Shown here: one piece after another, positions 54,149 through 62,620 of the stretch | How positions within the stretch are numbered: position 1 is the stretch's first letter | Layout of the letters: every line of letters starts with the position of its first letter | Source: Corynebacterium pelargi | GTDB taxonomy: Bacteria > Actinomycetota > Actinomycetes > Mycobacteriales > Mycobacteriaceae | Length of the DNA stretch: 64,000 nucleotides | Reading direction: 5' to 3' | Assembly (NCBI RefSeq): GCF_014635485.1 | Contig: NZ_BMCX01000003.1 | Location: 186,001 to 250,000, forward strand | Notes under the pieces: generated by a model | What the model was told of the DNA's origin: nothing | The model's database searches: none | What the model saw: only the letters and a program-made list of their open reading frames with translations | Made by a program: the position numbers and the translations under genes

Positions 54149-55132
54149 TTAACGCTTCCTCGCCTTCGGATCAAGGGCGTCGCGCACAACGTCACCCATC
54201 ATGATAAAGCTCAACACGGTCGCACCGAGGGCCATGGCCGGATAGAACAGCACCATCGGTTGGGTACGCAAGGAGGCCTGTGCCTTAGCAATGTCGCCAC
54301 CCCAGGAAACGATGGTGGGCGGCAGGCCGATGCCCAGGAAGGACAGGGTTGCTTCGGCCACGATGAAAGTGCCCAGCGCCACGGTTGCGTAGACGATGAT
54401 GGGGGCTGCGGCATTGGGCAAAATGTGCTTGCCCAGGATGTACCACTTGCTTGCCCCAACCGCCTTGGCTGCGGTGACGAATTCTTCGTTCTTGGTGGCC
54501 ATGACGGTACCGCGGGTAATGCGGGCGATGGAGGTCCAACCGAAAATTGCCAAGACCACCACCACCGTCAAAATGGTGCGATATTCCTTAAATACCTGCA
54601 TCACCACGATGGCGGCGAGCACCAGGGGGACGGCGAAGAAGATGTCGGTGATACGCGAGAGAACCGAGTCGAGGATGCCGCCGAAGTAGCCGGCAAGTGC
54701 ACCAATCGTGGTGCCGATGATCACCACGAGCAGTGTGGTGAGCACGCCTACGCTTACCGACGCCCTCGCGCCGTAAATCATGCGGGCATAAATATCGCAG
54801 CCCTGGCGATCAAAGCCGAAGGGGTGTCCGGCAGTGGGCTCGTTCAAAGACTTGGAAAGCTCGCAGAAGGTCGGGTCGGTGGAGGTAAATAGTTGGGGTA
54901 CGGCAGCAAGCAGGAGCGCTGCAGTAATGAGCAGAGCCGAAACCCAAAACATGGGGCGCTTGCGAAGATATTTCCATGCCTCTCCCCAGACTGAGGTTGG
55001 GGCCGAATCATCGCGAACGGCGTCGACTGCACCGAGGCCCGTCTCATCGACTTCTGCCACGAAGCGCTCTTGACCGGGCAGTGGCTGGTAGGTAGCCCGG
55101 TTATCCTGCGTGTTCTTGGATGAGTTAGGCAT
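54149..55132 (-). CDS. Peptide-type ABC importer permease (DppC/OppC type)
   Basis: A 327-residue protein with an N-terminal extension and six membrane helices. The conserved E-A-x-x-x-G cytoplasmic loop appears as T-A-A-K-A-V-G-A-S-K-W-Y and the helix start P-F-G-F-D-R-Q-G-C-D as in DppC. It overlaps the end of dppB-type by 8 bases and its stop abuts the ATPase start. It forms the channel with the DppB-type partner. Confidence 0.92.
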   Translation of the reverse strand: MPNSSKNTQDNRATYQPLPGQERFVAEVDETGLGAVDAVRDDSAPTSVWGEAWKYLRKRPMFWVSALLITAALLLAAVPQLFTSTDPTFCELSKSLNEPTAGHPFGFDRQGCDIYARMIYGARASVSVGVLTTLLVVIIGTTIGALAGYFGGILDSVLSRITDIFFAVPLVLAAIVVMQVFKEYRTILTVVVVLAIFGWTSIARITRGTVMATKNEEFVTAAKAVGASKWYILGKHILPNAAAPIIVYATVALGTFIVAEATLSFLGIGLPPTIVSWGGDIAKAQASLRTQPMVLFYPAMALGATVLSFIMMGDVVRDALDPKARKR

Positions 55133-56051
55133 AGCGAATCCTTGGGTCGAGCAGGGCGTAGAGGAGGTCGACGATCAGGTTGGCCACGATGTAGACGATG
55201 ACCAACACGGTGGTAAACGACACCACGGTGGTGGGTTCACCCTTGAGAATCGCCTGATAGATGGTGCCACCGACACCGTTGATGCCGAAGATACCTTCGG
55301 TCACGATCGCGCCACCCATAAGCGCACCAAGGTCGGTGCCAAGGAAGGTCACCACCGGGATCAGGGAGTTACGCAGCACGTGTCGGCGGGTGACTTCTCC
55401 CCCGCTTAAGCCCTTGGCGCGGGCGGTGCGCACATAGTCGGCGCGCAGATTATCGGATACCGATTGGCGTGTGAGTCGAATGACGTAGGCACACGACAGT
55501 GCACCGAGCACTACCGCTGGCATGAGCAGCGATTTGAAGGAATCATTCGCGCCGACGGTCACAGGCAGGATGCCCCATTTCACGCCCACGAAGAATTGGA
55601 GCACGAAACCGATCACGAAGGAAGGTACGGCGATCACGAGGAGGGAGAGCACCAGCACGGTGGAGTCGAAGAAGCCACCGCGACGCATACCGGCGAATAC
55701 GCCGAAGGCCACGCCCAGGATCATCTCAAAAATCAGCGCCATCACGGCTAATTTGATGGTCACGGGGTAGGCATTGGCCATCACTTCGCTCACGGGCCGG
55801 CCTGAGAAGGTGGTGCCGAAGTCGAGGGTGAAGATGCCCTTGATATACAGCAGGTATTGGACGATGAATGGTTTGTCCAGGTTGTATTCTGCCGTCAGTC
55901 TCGCTCGGGCTGCCTCTGATAGGCCTCGATCGCCACCGAGGGCTTCGATCGGGTCGCCGGGCATGAGAAAGACCATGGCGTACAGCAGCAGGGTGGCACC
56001 AAAAAATACAGGGATCATCTGTAAGATTCGGCGCCCAACGTAGCGCAACAT
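55125..56051 (-). CDS. Peptide-type ABC importer permease (DppB/OppB type)
   Basis: A 308-residue protein with six membrane helices. The start M-L-R-Y-V-G-R-R-I-L-Q-M-I-P-V, the R-T-A-R-A-K-G-L-S loop and the end L-D-P-R-I-R-Y are typical of DppB/OppB. It lies 134 bp after the binding-protein gene, with a hairpin between that probably lowers its expression relative to the binding protein. Confidence 0.93.
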   Translation of the reverse strand: MLRYVGRRILQMIPVFFGATLLLYAMVFLMPGDPIEALGGDRGLSEAARARLTAEYNLDKPFIVQYLLYIKGIFTLDFGTTFSGRPVSEVMANAYPVTIKLAVMALIFEMILGVAFGVFAGMRRGGFFDSTVLVLSLLVIAVPSFVIGFVLQFFVGVKWGILPVTVGANDSFKSLLMPAVVLGALSCAYVIRLTRQSVSDNLRADYVRTARAKGLSGGEVTRRHVLRNSLIPVVTFLGTDLGALMGGAIVTEGIFGINGVGGTIYQAILKGEPTTVVSFTTVLVIVYIVANLIVDLLYALLDPRIRYA

Positions 56052-56121
56052 GGTGGTGTTCCTTTGAAGAATGTTCGGGTGGGAAATGCTTGGAAGTGTA
56101 AATTTTTAAAGCAAATGCGAA

Positions 56122-56151
56122 GCCCCGGTCGCCGGAAGTGGCGACCGGGGC
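56122..56151 (-). other. Hairpin between the binding-protein and permease genes
   Basis: GCCCCGGTCGCC (56122-56133) pairs perfectly with GGCGACCGGGGC (56140-56151), 6-base loop. No T-run on the minus strand side, so it is probably an mRNA-stabilising or attenuating element giving excess binding protein over permease. Confidence 0.65.
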
Positions 56152-56185
56152 GAAAACCGTGGGCCGCGAGGCCTAGGGCAAAGAA

Positions 56186-57760
56186 TTACTTCTTTTCGAT
56201 CGCGGCGTACTCAGGCAGGGAGTTCCAGCTAAAGGTCACATTGCTGACCTTGTCGGAGGAACCGCCGGTGACGTTGGAGTACCACAGCGGAATGGCCGGG
56301 AGGTCGCGGAAGAGGATCTCTTCTGCCGACTGGTATTCCTTGATGCCTTCTTCAACATCCTTCTTGTTCGCAGCCTGCTTCACCTTGGAGTCGAACTCAG
56401 GGTTGGAGTAGTCGCCATCGTTGGAGGAAGCGTTGGTGACGTAGAGAGGAACGAGGAAGTTACCAATTGCTGGGTAGTCGGCCTGCCAACCGGAGCGGAA
56501 GGCACCCTTGATGGTGCGCTTCTTCACGTCGTCACGCAGGGACTTGAAGTCCGGGTAGGGGTTACCCGATGCCTCGATGCCGAGGTTGTTGCGGATCTGG
56601 TTGCTCACGGCATCTGCCCAAGCCTGGTGGCCACCATCGGAGTTGTAGGCGATGGTGAATTCGCCGGTGAACTTGGAGATGGAATCAGCCTTCTTCCACA
56701 GCTCCTTGGCCTTGTCCGGATCGAACTTCAGCACATCGGAGTTTTCCAGATCGTCCTTGTAGCCGTCGATCACCGGGGAGGTGAAGTCCTTGGCAGGGGT
56801 ACGAGTGCCCTCGAAGATGGTCTTGGTTACCTCTTCACGATCAATTGCGTGCGAGATGGCCTGCCTACGCAGCTTGCCTTCTTCACCGCTGAAGTGCTCG
56901 AGCTTCTCGGGGATGGTGATGGACTGGAACACAGCGGCAGGCTGGTTGACTGCGCGATCGCCCAGCTCATCTTCGAAGGTGGAGAATGCGGAGTCCGGAA
57001 CGGCATCCAGCACATCGAGGTTGCCGGCCAGCAGGTCGGCGTAGGCGGCGTCCTGAGAGCTGTAGAAGACGAACTTCAGGCCGTCGTTCTTTGCGGCGTT
57101 TTCACCACTGTATTTCTCGTTGGGCACCAGCGTTGCAGATTCCTGGTGGTTCCATTCCTTGAGTACGTAGGGGCCGGAACCAACCGGGTTTTCGCCGGCG
57201 CTATCAAGATCTTCGAGCTGCTTCGAAGGCATCACAAAGAAGGCCGTGTAGCCGAGGCGAGTGGGGAAATCCGACTCAGGTTGCTCAAGTTCCACGGTGA
57301 AGGTGCGGTCGTCCACAACCTTCAGGCCCTCAAGTTCCTTGACTCCTTCGCTGTAGCCCTTAATCGGCTCGAAGAAGAACGCATTCATCATGCTGTTTGC
57401 CACGGCGGCGTTCCAGGTATCAACGTAATCCTGGGCGGTCACGGGGCTGCCGTCGGAGAACTCAAGACCCTCTTTGAGCTTGATCTTGTAGGTCTTCTCG
57501 CCTTCCAAATCAATGGATTCGGCTTGGTCATTGTGGGGCTTGCCGTCACTGTCGTAGTGCACCAGACCGGAATACAGCAGTTCGACGATCCTGCCGCCGC
57601 CGGTTTCGTTCGTGTCGGCCGGGATCAAAGAATTCTGAGGCTCAGAACCATTCGCGGTGACGTAGTTTGCGCCTTCAGAGGCTCCGTCCGAGGAGCAGGC
57701 CGCCAGGCCTAAGACAACGGTGGCTGAGGTAGCAATCGCTACGGTCTTTTTCAGATGCAT
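56186..57760 (-). CDS. Peptide-type ABC importer binding lipoprotein (SBP family 5)
   Basis: A 524-residue lipoprotein with signal peptide and lipobox L-A-A-C (Cys ~22). The family-5 pattern is visible: A-N-G-S-E-P-Q-N-S-L-I-P, Y-K-I-K-L-K-E-G-L-E-F-S-D-G-S-P-V, Y-V-L-K-E-W. It binds oligopeptides or related ligands outside and delivers them to the permeases. It is the first gene of the operon; the promoter lies in 57761-57882. Confidence 0.93.
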   Translation of the reverse strand: MHLKKTVAIATSATVVLGLAACSSDGASEGANYVTANGSEPQNSLIPADTNETGGGRIVELLYSGLVHYDSDGKPHNDQAESIDLEGEKTYKIKLKEGLEFSDGSPVTAQDYVDTWNAAVANSMMNAFFFEPIKGYSEGVKELEGLKVVDDRTFTVELEQPESDFPTRLGYTAFFVMPSKQLEDLDSAGENPVGSGPYVLKEWNHQESATLVPNEKYSGENAAKNDGLKFVFYSSQDAAYADLLAGNLDVLDAVPDSAFSTFEDELGDRAVNQPAAVFQSITIPEKLEHFSGEEGKLRRQAISHAIDREEVTKTIFEGTRTPAKDFTSPVIDGYKDDLENSDVLKFDPDKAKELWKKADSISKFTGEFTIAYNSDGGHQAWADAVSNQIRNNLGIEASGNPYPDFKSLRDDVKKRTIKGAFRSGWQADYPAIGNFLVPLYVTNASSNDGDYSNPEFDSKVKQAANKKDVEEGIKEYQSAEEILFRDLPAIPLWYSNVTGGSSDKVSNVTFSWNSLPEYAAIEKK

Positions 57761-57882
57761 CAGCTTCTCCCTGTGCGTATTCCAACGGTTGCTGTACTAC
57801 AGAAGCTGCAGCAAAGCCTGGACTATGCGGTTCACTCTAGCAGCAGGCGCGGGGGTAGGAGGAAGATTCGGGACAAAAAAAT

Positions 57883-58362
57883 TCAAACGCTTGCGGTAAC
57901 GGGAGTGCCCATCCACCAATACACATCGGGGGTAGGCATGACAGAAAAGTGAAATTGTTCCTGTTGTGCCCAACGCTGCCAGAAGGGTTCATATTCGGGA
58001 TCACGCGCCAATGCCCTGGCCTTGCGCCACTGCTCAGGGCCATCAAAGACGATGCTAAGCACATCACCTTCACTTCGCGCGGCAGCAAGCGTTGCGGGCG
58101 TCAATGCCCCTACGCCCTCGATAATCAAGTGCTCGCCTTGTACACTGCGCCACTGGCCATGGACGTTGTTGTGCCAGTCCCAAGGGAAATACCCTCCTTG
58201 GCCAATCACCTGTTTCGCTGCAATGGCACTGCCAGCAGCCAACCCATGCCAGCCTGGGTAGAGATCATCCATGCTCACCAACGGCCAATTAAGCAGCCCG
58301 GCCAGCTTTTTGGCGAAGGTCGTTTTCCCGGCGCCAGAGGGGCCGTCGATAAGCACAATCAT
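57883..58362 (-). CDS. Uridine-kinase-like P-loop protein
   Basis: A 159-residue protein with Walker A G-P-S-G-A-G-K-T-T (residues ~7-15) and a small-molecule kinase fold (M-D-D-L-Y-P-G-W-H). It overlaps the ecfT gene by 4 bases, so it is translated with the thiamine-precursor importer. This suggests phosphorylation of the imported pyrimidine or thiamine moiety, but similarity is to (deoxy)nucleoside/uridine kinases and the substrate is inference. ATG 58362 gives M-I-V-L-I-D-G. Confidence 0.8.
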   Translation of the reverse strand: MIVLIDGPSGAGKTTFAKKLAGLLNWPLVSMDDLYPGWHGLAAGSAIAAKQVIGQGGYFPWDWHNNVHGQWRSVQGEHLIIEGVGALTPATLAAARSEGDVLSIVFDGPEQWRKARALARDPEYEPFWQRWAQQEQFHFSVMPTPDVYWWMGTPVTASV

Positions 58363-59192
58363 GCGCCAAATAGCCTCAGATAGCCCGACCATGCCGCGAT
58401 AGCCAACGATGCGCTGGACAGGCCAAGGCAGACGGCCATCAGCAAGTAATCGGGAAGGTGCAGGCGGGAGGGCCTGGCCCAGGTGCGATTGGGGTAGGCG
58501 GCAAAGCCTCGCGCTTCCATCGCGGTAGAAAGCTTGGCGCCGCGACGCAAGGTGAGCACCAAAAGGCCAAAGGTCATGGAAAATGCCTTGCGCAGCACGT
58601 TTTCCTCGCCAAGGCCTCTGGCTCGGCGTGCCCTACGCATCGACGCCCAATCGCGACGCGCCAAGCCCAACATACGCCCGGCAGCCACCGCGCCAATGAC
58701 AAAGCGCTCAGGCAATTTCAAGATTTGCGCCAGGCCATCGCCTAGTTCGGTGGCGTTGATGTTGCTCAGCAGCACAATTGCGGGAAGCCCGAGGGCAAAC
58801 ACGCGCACCATGACCGCCAAGGCCAAGGAGATGGAGTTGTCGGTGATGTGGGCAAAGCCGAAGGAGAAGTACTCTTTGCCTTCCGGTGCGCCGTAGAGCA
58901 GCATGGACGTGCCAGCCAAAGGTGCTGCAATCAGCAGTGGAAGGCTGCGTTTGAGCATGCGCATCAGCCCTGGGCCAATGAGCAAGGACAGCACCACCGT
59001 GCCGCACACAGCCACCGCCGAAGACACCACATCGACGCTGACCAACAGCGGAGTAGCGAGCAACATCAAACCTAAAATGCGAGCTACAGGGTTAAAGGCA
59101 ACGCGCACCAGGGCGTTGGGAGCAACTTTGCGGCCTTGGTTGTTCGCACCGTTGTTGTTTTGCGAGTTGGAATCAGGTGTTTGTTGCGTCAT
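58359..59192 (-). CDS. ykoC: ECF transporter T component (YkoC/CbiQ family)
   Basis: A 277-residue membrane protein with about five helices and the two coupling A-R-x motifs typical of EcfT (A-A-G-R-M-L-G-L-A-R-R and M-R-R-A-R-R-A-R-G), the second followed by the conserved M-E-A-R-G-F. It couples ATPase and S component. It overlaps the ATPase gene by 4 bases and the kinase gene by 4 bases. Confidence 0.9.
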   Translation of the reverse strand: MTQQTPDSNSQNNNGANNQGRKVAPNALVRVAFNPVARILGLMLLATPLLVSVDVVSSAVAVCGTVVLSLLIGPGLMRMLKRSLPLLIAAPLAGTSMLLYGAPEGKEYFSFGFAHITDNSISLALAVMVRVFALGLPAIVLLSNINATELGDGLAQILKLPERFVIGAVAAGRMLGLARRDWASMRRARRARGLGEENVLRKAFSMTFGLLVLTLRRGAKLSTAMEARGFAAYPNRTWARPSRLHLPDYLLMAVCLGLSSASLAIAAWSGYLRLFGA

Positions 59193-60574
59193 AGCTGGAT
59201 CTCCTGATCACCGAGGGCACGACGGTATAGCGCGTCGTGGGTAATTGAGCACACGCTTAAACCCTGGTCACGCTGCTGGGCTAGCAGTTCCACCAACGCA
59301 AGGAAGGTCTTGCGATCCTGGCCAAAGGTTGGCTCATCCAACAGCATGATCTTGGGTGAATGAATCAGCACCGTGGCCACCGAAAGCCTGCGTTTTTGCC
59401 CGCCTGAAAGCGTAAAGGGATTGGCCTCGGCTAAAGCATCAAGGCCTAAGGTTTCGAGTACCTCGTCGGCGCGGCGCTGATCTGCAGCGCTGAGCTCTCC
59501 CCTGGCACGTAAGCCCACCAGCATTTCTTCGCGCACCGTCTTGGCCACAAACTGATGCTCGGGATCCTGGAATACGTACCCGATGCGCTGCGCTAAGGCT
59601 TGGGATTTCCATTTCCTTGGGTCGAGCGTGGACGTGCCAAAAAGCTCCTTCGAGGCACGCACTTGCCCGCCGTGGGGATCAAGCAAACCCGCCAATGTGA
59701 GCATGAGTGTGGTTTTCCCTGTGCCATTGGCCCCGGTGATCACCGTGGAACAGCCCTGCGGTAGTTGAATCAACGACTGCTGCCCAAGGGCATGGTCCCA
59801 GCCGTAGCGTAAGTCAATGCCTTCAAGTGCAGGCGCGTTGCCGGCGCACTCGGGCTTCGCAGCAGGCAGATCTGGTTCCACGCCGGGCACCCACACGCCC
59901 TCGGCGGCAAGGCGGGCGCCTTCTTGTTCCAGCACAGCCTCAGGCGTGCCGTCGGCAAGCACCCCTGTTTGGCCGATGACGATGATGCGATCAACGTGCT
60001 CAATCCAGGTTGCAACGCGGTGTTCCACCACGATCAGCGTGGTGTCAAGCCGGCTTGCCGCCGCCACGACCTCTTGTACGCCCTGGGGGTCGAGGTTCGC
60101 CGTGGGCTCATCTAACAGCACGATATCGGCGCCCATGGCCAGCACACCTGCAAGGGCAAGACGTTGTTTTTGTCCACCGGAGAGGGCATGCGTTGGATGA
60201 TCAAGGGCAAGGTCTAGGCCTACTTGCTCCAGCGCTTGAGGCACACGGCGCCAAATTTCCTCGCGCGGAATTCTCAGGTTTTCGCAGCCGAAGGCCACAT
60301 CATCGCCTACTCGCTGAGAAATGACCTGCGCGTCTGGGTCTTGCAGCACCATCCCGCAAATACCTTGAACATTGATCTGCCCGCTGTGTTCGCCCTCGTC
60401 TTCTCCAAGCAGGCCGGCAATGGAATGCAGCAGCGTGGATTTGCCGGAACCGGAGGCGCCAAGCAGGAGGACTTTTTCTCCGGCTTCAATGTCGAAAGAG
60501 ATGTGTTCTAAGGCAAAACGCCGCCTGCTGGCGTGGCGGTAGGAGTAGTCCCGCAGGGAGATGTGGGGGCTCAT
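59189..60574 (-). CDS. ykoD: ECF transporter duplicated ATPase (YkoD type)
   Basis: A 461-residue protein with two ATPase domains: Walker A G-A-S-G-S-G-K-S-T near 37, L-S-G-G-Q near 135 with L-L-D-E-P, and G-A-N-G-T-G-K-T-T near 285 with a second L-S-G-G-Q-K-R-R near 390. It powers the ykoE-ykoC transporter. The start overlaps nothing; the ClC gene begins 38 bp away on the other strand. Confidence 0.9.
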   Translation of the reverse strand: MSPHISLRDYSYRHASRRRFALEHISFDIEAGEKVLLLGASGSGKSTLLHSIAGLLGEDEGEHSGQINVQGICGMVLQDPDAQVISQRVGDDVAFGCENLRIPREEIWRRVPQALEQVGLDLALDHPTHALSGGQKQRLALAGVLAMGADIVLLDEPTANLDPQGVQEVVAAASRLDTTLIVVEHRVATWIEHVDRIIVIGQTGVLADGTPEAVLEQEGARLAAEGVWVPGVEPDLPAAKPECAGNAPALEGIDLRYGWDHALGQQSLIQLPQGCSTVITGANGTGKTTLMLTLAGLLDPHGGQVRASKELFGTSTLDPRKWKSQALAQRIGYVFQDPEHQFVAKTVREEMLVGLRARGELSAADQRRADEVLETLGLDALAEANPFTLSGGQKRRLSVATVLIHSPKIMLLDEPTFGQDRKTFLALVELLAQQRDQGLSVCSITHDALYRRALGDQEIQL

Positions 60575-60612
60575 GAGGTTGCGTTATTCCTTTCAACCTT
60601 AAGGGATGTGCC

Positions 60613-61719
60613 ATGCTGATCGTTATGAAAGATCGCCTGAGGATTGCGCTGAGCGTAATACTCGCGGGAGTATGCGCAGGCTTGATCGGTGCAGCGATGT
60701 CGTGGGGTATTCACCTGGTGGAAGCCCACTTGAGCCTGTGGTTGAGCCTGGCGCTTGGCCTTGCCGCAGGTGTGATGTGGTGGCAGGTGCGTCGCCGCAA
60801 AGATTCCAGTGCTTCGCAGCTTGTCGACGCCCTGGCGCAAACCATCGCCGTGGGCGCGGGTGCATCTTTGGGCCGTGAGCAAGCACCCCGACAGGTAGCT
60901 GCATTGGTTGCCCGCAAACTGTGGATGCCTGCCCAACAGCGTGAAACCTTGGCGGCTGCCGCTGCCGGCGCCGGCTTGGCGGCGGTCTATAACATTCCTC
61001 TGGCTGGGGTGTTGTACACCTTGGAAGTGTTGCCCATCCGCCGCAGTATTCGTTTGGGCGTGTTTGCCTTGAGTTGTTGCGCCATCGCCACGCTCACGGC
61101 GTGGCCGCTGCTGGGTGGTGGCGCGTTTTATTCCATTCCCGATCCAGGCCTTGATCAACTCACCGTGCTCCTTTTCGCCCCCGTCATTGCCGTGGGTGTG
61201 GGCTTGGGTTGGCTGTTTCGCCAGGGAGCTATCCGGCAGGTGCGCCGCCGCATACGTGGCAGGTGGCTCATGCTAAGCGTCCCCCTTGCCATTGCTGCGG
61301 TGTTGTTGATCGCGCAGGCGCTGCCGGAGGTTCCAGGCAATGGGCAATTGCTGCTGGATTTCACCTTTCACTCTCCCTTGCAATGGCAACACGGGGCAAC
61401 CTTGGTGCTAGCAAAGCTGCTCTTGACGTGGTTGTGCCTGCGCGCTGGCGCTGCCGGTGGTGTGCTTACCCCATCACTTGCTGTCGGTGGCACCGCCGGT
61501 GGCGTGATCGGCACACTCTGCGGCGCCGATCCGCTTACCTTGGCATTAGTGGGGGCTGCGAGCAGTTTGGCCATGACGCAACGCGCACCATTATTTGCTG
61601 CAGTGATGACGATCGAATTGACGCACCCTTCAGCCCTGGTGAGCTGCATCATGCTCGCTCTTGCTATACCAGCTTCCTGGCTTCACGCCCGGCGCCGAAG
61701 CGATCAAGCACACCAGTAG
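60613..61719 (+). CDS. ClC-family chloride channel/antiporter
   Basis: A 368-residue membrane protein with ~10 hydrophobic segments. The selectivity motif G-R-E-Q-A-P near residue 94 keeps the gating glutamate of G-R-E-G-P; G-V-L-T-P-S-L-A-V-G-G near 282 is the second ClC signature. It transports chloride or another small anion. It is inserted between ykoE and ykoD on the opposite strand and its 3' end overlaps that of ykoE by 56 bp. RBS AAGGGATG lies before the ATG. Cargo selectivity is not readable. Confidence 0.85.
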   Translation: MLIVMKDRLRIALSVILAGVCAGLIGAAMSWGIHLVEAHLSLWLSLALGLAAGVMWWQVRRRKDSSASQLVDALAQTIAVGAGASLGREQAPRQVAALVARKLWMPAQQRETLAAAAAGAGLAAVYNIPLAGVLYTLEVLPIRRSIRLGVFALSCCAIATLTAWPLLGGGAFYSIPDPGLDQLTVLLFAPVIAVGVGLGWLFRQGAIRQVRRRIRGRWLMLSVPLAIAAVLLIAQALPEVPGNGQLLLDFTFHSPLQWQHGATLVLAKLLLTWLCLRAGAAGGVLTPSLAVGGTAGGVIGTLCGADPLTLALVGAASSLAMTQRAPLFAAVMTIELTHPSALVSCIMLALAIPASWLHARRRSDQAHQ

Positions 61720-62257
61720 CTGCCAGCGCCTTGACCAGGTAGTAGCCCACTACACCAGCCAGGATGGCACCGGAGATAGAAAGGCTGATCAGGTAGCTGA
61801 CGTTAAACAGCACAGATTTGGCGTAGTTCGCCGAAAGGAAGAACTCCAAGACGAAAGCGCCAATACCGGCACCGACGCCGGCAAGGGCAGCAACCGGCAG
61901 GCCGAAGCGCTTATAGGCAAAGAAGAAGAAAATCAGCTCTGCGCCGAGGCCTTGAGCAAGGCCCGAGTAGACCGTTTCAATGCCCCACTGATTACCCAAC
62001 ACCGCCGAAACCACGGCGGCGAGCAGCTCAACATAGATTGCTGCGAAGGGTTTGCGGATAATCAACCCGCCGAGCACACCGCCGAGCAGCCAAATACCGG
62101 CGGCAATACCACCGAAGCCTGGGGTGAGTGCATTCGCCGCTGCGTACCAGGCGTAGCCGATGCCATTCCATACCCAGAAGATCAAACCGGTAGCAATACC
62201 AAGCACGCTCGCAGTCACGATGTCGATGACGCGCCAGTTTTTTCCTTGTTGTGCCAT
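61664..62257 (-). CDS. ykoE: ECF transporter S component for a thiamine precursor (YkoE family)
   Basis: A 197-residue membrane protein with about five to six helices and a YkoE pattern (D-I-V-T-A-S-V-L-G, W-N-G-I-G-Y, N-Q-W-G-I-E). YkoE-type S proteins bind thiamine or hydroxymethylpyrimidine. A TPP riboswitch lies directly upstream, which gives the regulation and confirms the substrate class. The 3' end overlaps the ClC gene by 56 bp on the other strand; both reading frames look real. Confidence 0.92.
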   Translation of the reverse strand: MAQQGKNWRVIDIVTASVLGIATGLIFWVWNGIGYAWYAAANALTPGFGGIAAGIWLLGGVLGGLIIRKPFAAIYVELLAAVVSAVLGNQWGIETVYSGLAQGLGAELIFFFFAYKRFGLPVAALAGVGAGIGAFVLEFFLSANYAKSVLFNVSYLISLSISGAILAGVVGYYLVKALAATGVLDRFGAGREARKLV

Positions 62258-62262
62258 ATGTT

Positions 62263-62430
62263 TCTTCCTCCGCCGGCATTATCCGGATCAGGTTGGACGG
62301 TTCGCACCGCGCCAAAGCTTGCATGCTTACTGCGGTGGATCTCAGCCAGGCCGTTGCTGCGCTAGGTAGTTGCTGTGCTGGGCAGTTGCTGCGCTAGGCA
62401 CAAGCAGGCGCCGGGCTCCCGTGTGTTGTT
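62263..62430 (-). ncRNA. TPP riboswitch (THI element) upstream of ykoE
   Basis: Read on the minus strand it has the THI-box sequence: G-G-G-A-G-C-C-C near 62420, then CTGAGAT (62344-62338), and the conserved ACCTGATCCGGATAATGCCG (62295-62276). The element ends with GGAGGAAG, which is the ykoE ribosome binding site, so thiamine pyrophosphate would block translation. The variable P3 arm is enlarged by three 16-bp repeats. A TCGACA-N16-TAGTAT promoter lies upstream. Confidence 0.95.
62349..62396 (-). repeat. Three 16-bp tandem repeats in the riboswitch P3 arm
   Basis: GGCCGTTGCTGCGCTA (62349-62364), GGTAGTTGCTGTGCTG (62365-62380) and GGCAGTTGCTGCGCTA (62381-62396) on the plus strand. They fall between the P2 side and CTGAGA of the THI element, a position that tolerates variation. 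Confidence 0.8.
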
Positions 62431-62448
62431 GTTGGTGTTCAGCCCGAG

Positions 62449-62476
62449 ATACTACAGCATCACCACGCAGTGTCGA
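62449..62476 (-). promoter_or_regulatory. Candidate ykoE promoter (TCGACA-N16-TAGTAT)
   Basis: On the minus strand TCGACA (62476 down to 62471), 16 bases, then TAGTAT (62454 down to 62449). The -35 differs from TTGACA at one base. The start point would be about 62442, a few bases before the aptamer. Confidence 0.5.
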
Positions 62477-62487
62477 TTCCTCGAGTC

Positions 62488-62501
62488 TAAGGCTTGCCTT
62501 A
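62488..62501. promoter_or_regulatory. DtxR-box-like palindrome TAAGGCTTGCCTTA
   Basis: A perfect palindrome of 6-bp arms around TT. Its TAAGGC..GCCTTA core resembles iron-regulator (DtxR/IdeR) boxes. It lies ~12 bp upstream of the ykoE -35 and ~120 bp after the stop of the ZIP gene. Binding is unproven. Confidence 0.35.
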
Positions 62502-62620
62502 TGTCAGTCCGGCCGCTTGGTGTGGGCCGCTTGGCGGCGCGAAAGGCTTGCTGGCACGGCAGTGGTGATCGTGGCGGACAACCCTGGCGGGGAGGCTGCA
62601 GCTTGTAAGCTCCGCGGCTT

